Shown here piece after piece: positions 17,003-23,334 of a stretch of 64,000 bases of DNA. The stretch is taken from the NCBI RefSeq assembly GCF_009494395.1, contig NZ_VZCB01000082.1, forward strand, positions 1 through 64,000. The letters run 5' to 3'. The notes under the pieces are model-generated. The model was not told the DNA's origin, searched no databases, and saw only the letters and a program-made list of their open reading frames with translations. Both the position numbers and the translations under genes were made by a program. This stretch comes from Segatella copri. Its GTDB lineage: Bacteria > Bacteroidota > Bacteroidia > Bacteroidales > Bacteroidaceae. How positions within the stretch are numbered: position 1 is the first letter of the stretch; the number at the start of each line of letters is the position of its first letter.

Positions 17003-17497
17003 TTACTTTTTCTTCTTCAGTTTCTTGTTGCCGATAACTTCATAAGTTCCATTGTCCCAGGCGTCGCTTCCTTCTGCTATTTTCTTAAAGGTCAGCTCCT
17101 TGCCTTCTATCGTATCATTGGCAAAGGTTCCACCATTCTTCTCACCATCCACATCTTCCAGGAAGATTTTGGTATACATTTCCGATACAGGCCACCTACT
17201 TCCCGATTTTATCGTGTAGTTACCATTTTTGTCTGTGTAAGTAGAATCGATATGAGTATAATGCATCTTGCCGGTAAAGCTACTTTGCTGGCAACCCGCA
17301 ATGATGGCTTTGATGCCTTCTACAGGAGTACCATCCTCTGCCGTAATATTTCCTTTCGCCTCAAAGGCTGTAGATGGAGTACCATAGAGCACAGGTTCAT
17401 CACCCCACGGTCCGTTCTCTCCACAAGATGAAAAACCGAGCAGTGACAGCAGACTTGCTGCCAGAGCATTGTACCAATTAAAAAACTTAGCTTTCAT
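17003..17497 (-). CDS. Putative lipoprotein partner of the radical SAM enzyme
   Basis: 164 residues, starting MKAKFFNWYNALAASLLS, with lipobox GFSSC (Cys25). The mature part looks like a carboxypeptidase-regulatory-like beta domain: YGTPSTAFEAKGNITAEDGT, then TYTDKNGNYTIKSG. The tail ends in KKLKKKK. The start at 17497 is chosen because it gives a clean lipoprotein signal; a longer frame from 17614 adds unlikely residues. It lies 54 bp upstream of the radical SAM gene on the same strand. Possible substrate of that enzyme (inference). Confidence 0.82.
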   Translation of the reverse strand: MKAKFFNWYNALAASLLSLLGFSSCGENGPWGDEPVLYGTPSTAFEAKGNITAEDGTPVEGIKAIIAGCQQSSFTGKMHYTHIDSTYTDKNGNYTIKSGSRWPVSEMYTKIFLEDVDGEKNGGTFANDTIEGKELTFKKIAEGSDAWDNGTYEVIGNKKLKKKK

Positions 17498-17651
17498 AAA
17501 CTTATCTCTTTTTAAGTTACACTTTTCTCTTATAACGGTAAAAGTAGTGATATTTTGCACGATAAACACAAAAACATCTATCTTTTTAACATTATTTACA
17601 CAAAGAAACCGCACGCTCCATCAATAGTTTTTTGAAACCACCACCTATATC

Positions 17652-17740
17652 ATAGCCAAATCGATGAATTTTAACGCGATTTGGCTACAATATAGGCTAT
17701 TCGATAGCCAAATCGGACAAAAACTCATCGATTTGGCTAT
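17652..17740. repeat. Two tandem inverted repeats with the same arm
   Basis: ATAGCCAAATCG pairs with CGATTTGGCTA (17652-17687), and again ATAGCCAAATCG with CGATTTGGCTAT (17704-17740), each with a 13-bp spacer. The gap 17498-17941 holds only these hairpins and the reductase promoter. A related motif recurs at 18938-19012. Confidence 0.85.
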
Positions 17741-17858
17741 TGAATAGCATGATTACCCATATTTACCTTGCTTCCCATGAGCAGGCAAAGCCCAGAGAGT
17801 TTTTTGCCGTTTTACACATTTTTAAGAGCCACTTTCCACCCATTTAAAAAAAAAGCAA

Positions 17859-17867
17859 TACCTTTGC
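17859..17867 (+). promoter_or_regulatory. -7 promoter element of the aldo-keto reductase
   Basis: TACCTTTGC, about 75 bases upstream of the ATG at 17942. An in-frame ATG at 17768 lies upstream of it and is rejected. Confidence 0.75.
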
Positions 17868-17941
17868 TGCTGAATAGGGAGAGCCTGAGACCTCTACATT
17901 CAGTTCTGATAATATTCAAACATAAAATAAAAATAGGAATT

Positions 17942-18910
17942 ATGAACTTAAAAGGAATCTACACAGCCGATGCCAACCGCTATGGCGATGCAGAGGCGCT
18001 TTACAAGAGATGCGGCAAGAGTGGAGTCTTGCTGCCTAAGATTAGTCTGGGATTCTGGCACAACTTCGGAGGAGTGGATCCTTACGAGAGAAGCCGTGCC
18101 ATCACCCACTATGCCTTCGACCACGGAATCACCCACTTCGACCTTGCCAACAATTATGGTCCTCCATACGGAAGTGCCGAGGAAACCATGGGCAGACTGA
18201 TGAAGGATGATTTCCAGCCTTATCGCGACGAACTCTTCATCTCTACCAAGGCGGGATACGATATGTGGGAAGGTCCTTACGGCAACTGGGGCTCTCGCAA
18301 GTATCTGATGGCGAGCCTCGACCAGAGTCTCAAGCGCATGAATCTGGACTATGTGGATCTCTTCTACAGTCATCGCTACGACCCGAATACCCCACTCGAG
18401 GAAACCCTCCAGGCTATGGTAGATATCGTGAAGCAGGGCAAGGCACTCTATCTCGGCATCAGCCGATGGCCACTGGAAGCCCTGAAGTTTGCCGATAAAT
18501 ATCTCAAGGAGCGCGACTGTCCGCTGCTCATCTTCCAGGACAGACTCAACATGCTCGACCGTGCGCCGCAGGAGAACGGAACCCTCGACTACTGCCACGA
18601 GAACGGCATCGGATTCATCTCGTTCTCGCCTCTGGCACAAGGTCTCCTCACCGACCGCTATCTCAACGGCATCCCATCGGATAGCCGTATGGCAAAGGAG
18701 CATTTCCTGAAGCACAGCGCCCTGACACCGGAGTTGCTGGAGCAGCTGAAGCAATGGAATCAGGAAGCTGGCGAACGAGGCGAGACCCTTGCCGAGATGG
18801 CGCTAGCCTGGATATTGCAGCAGAAAGGCGTTACCAGCGTATTGGTAGGTGCCAGTTCAACAGCCCAGCTGGAAAAGAACATGAAGTGTGTTCATGCCAA
18901 GGCTTTTTAA
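17942..18910 (+). CDS. Aldo-keto reductase, YghZ/Gpr-like
   Basis: 322 residues. DLANNYGPPYGSAEETMGR carries the Asp and Tyr of the catalytic tetrad. STKAGYDMW has the Lys and FYSHRYDP the His. NNYGPPYGSAEE is typical of the YghZ (L-glyceraldehyde 3-phosphate reductase) branch. GASSTAQLEKN near the end binds the NADPH phosphate. Likely a cytosolic aldehyde reductase; the substrate is not settled by sequence. Monocistronic and bracketed by GCCAAATCG hairpins on both sides. Confidence 0.88.
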   Translation: MNLKGIYTADANRYGDAEALYKRCGKSGVLLPKISLGFWHNFGGVDPYERSRAITHYAFDHGITHFDLANNYGPPYGSAEETMGRLMKDDFQPYRDELFISTKAGYDMWEGPYGNWGSRKYLMASLDQSLKRMNLDYVDLFYSHRYDPNTPLEETLQAMVDIVKQGKALYLGISRWPLEALKFADKYLKERDCPLLIFQDRLNMLDRAPQENGTLDYCHENGIGFISFSPLAQGLLTDRYLNGIPSDSRMAKEHFLKHSALTPELLEQLKQWNQEAGERGETLAEMALAWILQQKGVTSVLVGASSTAQLEKNMKCVHAKAF

Positions 18911-18937
18911 TATTGGATTAACCAAATCATTTCTCTG

Positions 18938-19014
18938 TTATTTTGCCAAATCGTAGTATTTTTACATAGATTTGGCAGAATAACAGTTCACTATTTTGCC
19001 AAATCGTGGTATTT
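18938..19014. repeat. Direct and inverted copies of a TTGCCAAATCG element
   Basis: TTATTTTGCCAAATC (18938) pairs with GATTTGGCAGAATAA (to about 18982). A second direct copy, TATTTTGCCAAATCGTGGTA, starts near 18992 and touches the stop of the ATPase at 19014. It may serve as a bidirectional terminator. Confidence 0.75.
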
Positions 19015-20183
19015 TAATAGAGCATGCCAAACATCCATAACGGAATAATGTTTCCATAACCAGTCTCTATATCGTCCTTTACTACATATCCATGCTCTAT
19101 GTTCTGCAGCTGATTTTGCTTTTTCTTTTTTCCTCCAACCTCGAATGTATATTTCCCGTCTATCAGGAAATCAGATATAGGTGATACTGTTACTGGCATG
19201 AATGAGCGTGTCTGATTGAAAAAGAAAGTTTCTCTCACAGTTCCTATCTCAACACTCTTTCCAGCAAGAGTATAGATAAGCGTTGGATTATCCAGATAAA
19301 TCTTATCTACTTTTCCTAGTCCTTGAATACCACCAGTTGAAGTGCGGAGCTGCCCAATAAGTCCGGATTTCTCCAAGTAGGCGCAAAGGTCGGCAACATT
19401 GTTTCTAGAAACTTCCAACTGCCCTCCTATCTGACTCATATTAGGCTTGAATGGTGCACTCTGAGCAATGATGGCAAGTAGTCTTTTGAGTTTTCTTGCT
19501 GTTGAAACAGTAAGGTCAGCATATTGCGGAATATCGGTTTCTATCGTTGCATTGACCACTTGCTGAATATACATTCTGATGTCGCCATCAGAAAAAGGAT
19601 AATATCCTCGTTGCAGATAGTCTGCGAAGTGTTCTAATGGCAAGAAGCCAGTCGGTATATTGACTTCCTGTTGCATAAGCTGTTCTAAAGTACATACAGG
19701 AAAGTGGATTCCATGAAAGAGTTCCAGATATTCCCGGTATGATAGACCTTGCATCTCGTACATAAGTGCACGACGGCTCAGGTCAAATGCTCCCTTAGCT
19801 ATGTCGAGAACAGATGATCCGGTAAACATTACATGGAGTTCGGAATGGTAGTCGTATATTAATTTCAACTCTCTTGCCCAATCCTTGTATTTATGGATTT
19901 CATCAATGAAAAGATACTTTCCGCCCATCTTTGCAAATGAATCTGCCAGTTCGGTGAGCCTATGACTGGCAAAATAAAAATCTTCTGCCTGTACATAGAG
20001 TGAGTCTTTTCTTGGTAGTTGTTCTTTGATGTGTTGAAGCACCAAAGTTGTTTTACCTACACCTCTTGGTCCCATCAGACCTATCATACGAGCATCCCAA
20101 TTGATGCGATTATACATATAGCGATGAAACGTAGTACTCGTTTCTCTCAGCAATTTGTCGAATGTTGCTTGTAATTGTTCCAT
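19014..20183 (-). CDS. AAA ATPase of the AAA_14 type, orphan
   Basis: 389 residues. Walker A is LMGPRGVGKTTL (about residues 35-46) and Walker B is KYLFIDEIHKYKDW. MFTGSSVLDI is a sensor segment. The C-terminal half has a winged helix (LEVSRNNVADLCAYLEKSGL) and a nuclease-like DUF4143-type region (FEVGGKKK). A longer frame from 20276 is possible, but the promoter at 20213-20221 lies in it, so 20183 is preferred. Function unknown. Its promoter region has four AGTGCACT-type boxes, and a deleted copy of this gene's 5' end exists at 23170. Confidence 0.83.
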   Translation of the reverse strand: MEQLQATFDKLLRETSTTFHRYMYNRINWDARMIGLMGPRGVGKTTLVLQHIKEQLPRKDSLYVQAEDFYFASHRLTELADSFAKMGGKYLFIDEIHKYKDWARELKLIYDYHSELHVMFTGSSVLDIAKGAFDLSRRALMYEMQGLSYREYLELFHGIHFPVCTLEQLMQQEVNIPTGFLPLEHFADYLQRGYYPFSDGDIRMYIQQVVNATIETDIPQYADLTVSTARKLKRLLAIIAQSAPFKPNMSQIGGQLEVSRNNVADLCAYLEKSGLIGQLRTSTGGIQGLGKVDKIYLDNPTLIYTLAGKSVEIGTVRETFFFNQTRSFMPVTVSPISDFLIDGKYTFEVGGKKKKQNQLQNIEHGYVVKDDIETGYGNIIPLWMFGMLY

Positions 20184-20212
20184 TTTATGCCCGACTATGT
20201 TGTTCTTTGGCT

Positions 20213-20221
20213 GCAAATATA
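20213..20221 (-). promoter_or_regulatory. -7 promoter element of the ATPase at 20183
   Basis: TATATTTGC on the minus strand, followed by AGCCAAA. The same TATATTTGCAGCCAAA occurs at 61875-61890. Confidence 0.7.
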
Positions 20222-20234
20222 CGAATAAATAGCG

Positions 20235-20293
20235 AAAGTGCACTGGGCTTAGTGCACTTTTTAACGAAAATTGCACTGAATAGAGTGCAATTT
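20235..20293. promoter_or_regulatory. Four-box palindromic operator-like region
   Basis: AAAGTGCACT (20235), AGTGCACTTT (20251), AAAATTGCACT (20267) and AGTGCAATTTT (20283) form two adjacent hairpins just upstream of the promoter. AGTGCACT is itself palindromic. The layout is conserved at 23245-23306. Confidence 0.7.
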
Positions 20294-20339
20294 TCTAAAA
20301 TTACATTATAATTGCCAAAAACTAGCAGATAATTTGCGC

Positions 20340-20396
20340 TTACTTCTCTACCAGCACATCCTGCTCTTCGTAGCTGTCGAATCCCAGACTTTCGAA
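20340..20396 (-). other. Possible 3' remnant of a coding sequence
   Basis: The minus strand reads FESLGFDSYEEQDVLVEK and a stop at 20340, preceded in frame by another stop. The residue choice looks coding. Source gene unknown. Confidence 0.3.
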
Positions 20397-20454
20397 TTAT
20401 AATTAATAAAGAATAAAAAAAGTGTATATATTTACATATATGCTAACTAATCTG

Positions 20455-20463
20455 TATTTTTGC
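20455..20463 (+). promoter_or_regulatory. -7 promoter element of the XRE regulator
   Basis: TATTTTTGC. An in-frame ATG at 20460 overlaps it, so the start at 20484 is preferred. Confidence 0.65.
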
Positions 20464-20483
20464 ATTATATTAAAAAAGAGAAT

Positions 20484-20801
20484 ATGTTTGAGCGACCGAA
20501 ATTTTACACAGAAGACGAAGCTTTAGATAAAGTACTCGGTAAGGAAGGTACACCATTGCGTAATCAATATGAATCAGACATGAATGCTTTTCTGATGGGA
20601 GAAGCTATCAAAAAAGCACGCCAATCGAAGAATCTGACTCAAGAGGAACTTGGAGCACTAATTGGAGTAAAGAAATCACAAGTTTCTAGAATAGAAAAAG
20701 GAAACAATATCACATTTGCTACCATAGCCAAAGTTTTTAGAGCAATGGGAATCTCTGCCAGCTTTGAAATGGCAGGTATTGGCAAAGTCGCATTATGGTG
20801 A
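20484..20801 (+). CDS. XRE-family HTH regulator (orphan antitoxin-like)
   Basis: 105 residues. The C-terminal helix-turn-helix is AIKKARQSKNLTQEELGALI then KKSQVSRIEKGNNITFATIA. The N-terminal ~45 residues have an acidic region as in HigA-type antitoxins. No HigB toxin gene lies beside it, so it is an orphan or regulates something else. It overlaps the next gene by 7 bp if that gene starts at 20795. Confidence 0.8.
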   Translation: MFERPKFYTEDEALDKVLGKEGTPLRNQYESDMNAFLMGEAIKKARQSKNLTQEELGALIGVKKSQVSRIEKGNNITFATIAKVFRAMGISASFEMAGIGKVALW

Positions 20802-22234
20802 CAAACTGTATGAGCAGAATCATAGGATATAATATGCTACAGACTCAGCAAGATAAACAAGTCCCCGCATTCAGCTACGAGGTTTTCGATCGTCAACTCG
20901 ACAATTTTGCAATGATGCTCAAGGTGTTGATGGACGGATGGGAAGATTACAGCTCTCAGGAGATGACCTTCGACATCCACTCCCTATGTACCAAGGCTTC
21001 CCGACTCTGCTATCTGGCAGATCAGGACCTCGCCTTGCAGCATACCGATGTTTCCCATCATCGCAAGGAGCAGAACGAAACGTATTTTACCTCCTTCGAA
21101 CTCATCATCACCACCCAGTTTACCAAATTCATGAAAAAAGTCCTTGCCCAGGTCAAGGCTGGCAAGAAAGTAGAAGGACACTCTTCCCCAATGTTCTCCT
21201 CAGAAGTCAGTACGCTCCTGCCTAAGTTGCAGGACCTGCTGGTGATGGATGGCATGAGCAAGGAATCGATACAGATAATGGTGGGAGATATTCTGAATAC
21301 GGAGAAGCTGATTCAGAAAAATCATAAAATTACGAAGTTTCCGGGAGTGAGATACGAGGAACGTCTGTGGTATCTCATCCGTCTCTATTGCCTCGCCAGC
21401 TATTTGGTGCTGCATTTCCGCAGAGTTTGCCACGTTACCAGTTCAGAAATGCCACCCGAGGAAGCGGCACGATTAACGGAATGGGCTGTGCAGAAATACA
21501 TCTCGGAAAAGGAAAGCAGCGAAAAGCTGGAACTGTATTTCTCCAATCTGCAGTATGACAACGATGGAAAACCGCTCAACGTGAACCAATGGCTCCAGGC
21601 AAGAAGGGAGTTGAAGCATCTGGTGCCCCAGAATCTGCTCCTGCTGTTTCTCAATAGTGCAGATGACGTGAGCCAGTTGGGTGCTTCGCTGATAGAAGTG
21701 AATTTCTCGAATGATGAATTCATGATGCTCGTGGATGCTGTGGCGAAATACCAGCTCATCACGGAGCATATCCGTGCCATAGAATTTCCGGAGGAATTCG
21801 AGCAAGACCTCCATAATGAGGTGTTCTATCTTACGGTGAATGGCCGTTCGGTGGATCTGGAGGAATTGAAGAAATCCATCTCCAAGATGGTGAATCTGGT
21901 TTCCAGGAAAAACCACTGGTTCTGCGTATGGAGCGTGCTGAAGCATCTCAACCTGATCAAGCATGAGAGCACCTTCGCCACTTTTGCCCATCAGATGATG
22001 AGTGACGACTGGTTTGGCAACATCGATCCTCGTCTCCGCTTTACGGGAGATAATCTGAGCGATTATTCCCGCTACTTCAATGAATATGATTATACCGAAT
22101 GGAACGAGGAGATGTTTCTGGAGAAGAAGGAGCTGTATGGGATGACGAAATGGTCACCTAAGCTCTATCAGAATTTCTCCTCACTCTGTGCCAGGATGAT
22201 GCAGGCCATCTGGGGCTACAGCTTCTTCAGCTAG
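20795..22234 (+). CDS. Hypothetical protein, 479 residues
   Basis: A soluble, helix-rich protein without signal peptide or recognised motif. Starts at 20795, 20810 and 20834 are all possible; the first overlaps the XRE stop (ATGGTGA) and would couple the two. The middle has HFRRVCHVTSSEMPPEEAAR, and the C-terminal part is rich in Tyr and Trp (DYSRYFNEYDYTEW). It reads like a Bacteroidota-only accessory protein. A functional link with the XRE regulator is suggested only by the overlap. Confidence 0.72.
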   Translation: MVTNCMSRIIGYNMLQTQQDKQVPAFSYEVFDRQLDNFAMMLKVLMDGWEDYSSQEMTFDIHSLCTKASRLCYLADQDLALQHTDVSHHRKEQNETYFTSFELIITTQFTKFMKKVLAQVKAGKKVEGHSSPMFSSEVSTLLPKLQDLLVMDGMSKESIQIMVGDILNTEKLIQKNHKITKFPGVRYEERLWYLIRLYCLASYLVLHFRRVCHVTSSEMPPEEAARLTEWAVQKYISEKESSEKLELYFSNLQYDNDGKPLNVNQWLQARRELKHLVPQNLLLLFLNSADDVSQLGASLIEVNFSNDEFMMLVDAVAKYQLITEHIRAIEFPEEFEQDLHNEVFYLTVNGRSVDLEELKKSISKMVNLVSRKNHWFCVWSVLKHLNLIKHESTFATFAHQMMSDDWFGNIDPRLRFTGDNLSDYSRYFNEYDYTEWNEEMFLEKKELYGMTKWSPKLYQNFSSLCARMMQAIWGYSFFS

Positions 22235-22302
22235 CCCCTTTAATACTGGTTGATGGCAGCAAGAAAAACACATTTAAATGCCTGATTTACAAAATAATAT
22301 TA

Positions 22303-22350
22303 AAAGTTCACAAGTTTGTGGTCCACAAACTTGTGAACTTTGTTTTTTTA
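22303..22350. terminator. 39-bp perfect palindrome with T-run
   Basis: A 19-bp arm starting AAAGTTCACAAG (22303-22321) and its exact complement (22323-22341) around one base. GTTTTTTTA follows on the plus strand. Probably ends the gene at 20795 and also the relic on the minus strand. Confidence 0.8.
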
Positions 22351-22538
22351 TCCGAATATTGCAGATACAGAATATAATGGATAATTGGCAAGCCAATCCT
22401 GCTCCCTGTAAGGTGACATGGATAGGCGCATACCTTTCAATCCCTGATTGCGCTCCACAAACACCCTCAGACTCTTAGCCTGTAAAGGTCATTGCTTGCT
22501 TTCCATTGATATAGGTATTTGATGGCATTTCTCTTCAT
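22348..22538 (-). pseudogene. Relic of a DUF4143-type AAA ATPase gene, core deleted
   Basis: From the ATG at 22538 the minus strand reads MKRNAIKYLYQWKASND, which resembles the N-terminus of Prevotella AAA/DUF4143 ATPases, and then stops at 22467. In another frame just downstream it reads RLSMSPYREQDWLANYPLYS, which resembles their C-terminus. So some 380 residues, including the Walker motifs, have been lost. The promoter at 22568 is still intact. Family recognition is from memory of these proteins. Confidence 0.65.
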
Positions 22539-22567
22539 AACTATCTGACTATTTGATGTTTCTGAAT

Positions 22568-22576
22568 GCAAAGATA
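22568..22576 (-). promoter_or_regulatory. -7 promoter element retained upstream of the ATPase relic
   Basis: TATCTTTGC on the minus strand, 30 bases before the relic ATG. Confidence 0.65.
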
Positions 22577-22595
22577 CATTTTTTATTTCAATGAA

Positions 22596-22690
22596 CACAA
22601 AAAGTCGTCCTTAAAAATGTATAAAACCACAAAAAGTCGTCCTTAAAAGTGTGGAAAATCACAAAAAGTCGTCCTTAAAAGTGTATTTAC
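22596..22690. repeat. Three 32-bp tandem repeats
   Basis: CACAAAAAGTCGTCCTTAAA starts at 22596, 22628 and 22660, an exact 32-bp period. The units directly abut, without spacers, so this is not CRISPR. They lie just upstream of the relic promoter, as operator boxes do at the intact ATPase genes. Confidence 0.85.
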
Positions 22691-22738
22691 ATCATACATC
22701 TAACAAAATCAAGCGGACTAGTTTGTTTAAAAGAAAGT

Positions 22739-22788
22739 CTCCCGACAGGCATCAAAAGAATATCTCCCACTAAGCATCCTGACGGGAG
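22739..22788. terminator. Hairpin downstream of the Rpn fragment
   Basis: CTCCCGACAGG (22739) and CCTGACGGGAG (22778) pair with one mismatch. Possible terminator of the minus-strand gene ending at 22813. Confidence 0.5.
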
Positions 22789-22812
22789 CAAGCGCCTAGC
22801 GGGAGCAAACAA

Positions 22813-23115
22813 TTAAGATCTGTTCAGTTTTTCTATGATATCCAAAGGTAGCTGAGTAGCCTCGGCTACTTGTTCGGCAGAAAGCCCCATAGCCAGCAAA
22901 CGCTGAGCTGTTGCGGTGTTAGCTTCTTTTCTTCCTTCTTTCTTACCTATTTCAATACCCTCGGCAAGACCTTCTTCCTTGCCCTGATTTTTCGCTGTAT
23001 CAATAGAGTTCTTGATATCCCGATAAGCCTTCTTGCTTGCTTCATACTCCCTTACCTCCTGAGGCGTGAACTTGGCAATCTCGGCCTCCTTGTATCTTTC
23101 TTCTACCTGTTTCAT
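22813..23115 (-). pseudogene. C-terminal fragment of Rpn/PD-(D/E)XK nuclease family
   Basis: 100 residues. KEEGLAEGIEIGKKEGRKEA and LLAMGLSAEQVAEATQLP are the C-terminal signature of Rpn-type recombination-promoting nucleases, which are normally about 300 residues. The nuclease core is absent. Still, a -7 element (23153) and an ATG at 23115 are present, so a 100-residue protein could be made. Such C-terminal products of rpn genes are known in E. coli as inhibitors of the full-length nuclease, so a functional small protein cannot be excluded. Confidence 0.7.
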
Positions 23116-23152
23116 ACGATATTCATTTAAATTATATACAAATTATTTATAT

Positions 23153-23161
23153 GCAAAGATA
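23153..23161 (-). promoter_or_regulatory. -7 promoter element of the Rpn fragment
   Basis: TATCTTTGC on the minus strand, 37 bases upstream of the ATG at 23115. Confidence 0.6.
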
Positions 23162-23169
23162 AACCGAAC

Positions 23170-23310
23170 AAATCTTCTGCCTGTACATAGAGTGAATCTT
23201 TTCTTGGTAGTTGTTCTTTGCTGCAAATATACGAATAAATAGCGAAAGTGCACTGAATTCAGTGCACTTTTTAACAAAAAATGCACTCTACTCAGTGCAC
23301 TTTTCTTAAA
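23170..23310 (-). pseudogene. Deleted copy of the 5' end of the ATPase at 20183
   Basis: 23170-23220 matches 19978-20028 with about one difference, and 23221-23310 matches the region from 20211 on. The 182 bp between (20029-20210, including the start codon) are missing. GTTGTTCTTTG occurs at both deletion ends in the intact gene (20018 and 20199), so slippage between direct repeats explains the loss. The promoter and the four AGTGCACT-type boxes are kept. Confidence 0.85.
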
Positions 23311-23334
23311 TCACAGTAAAATCAAAACAGGGTG

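Noticed and set aside
20484..20801. Complete toxin-antitoxin pair
   Set aside because: Only the XRE regulator is present; no HigB/RelE-like reading frame lies on either side.
22596..22690. CRISPR array
   Set aside because: Units abut without unique spacers, only three copies, and no cas gene in the window.
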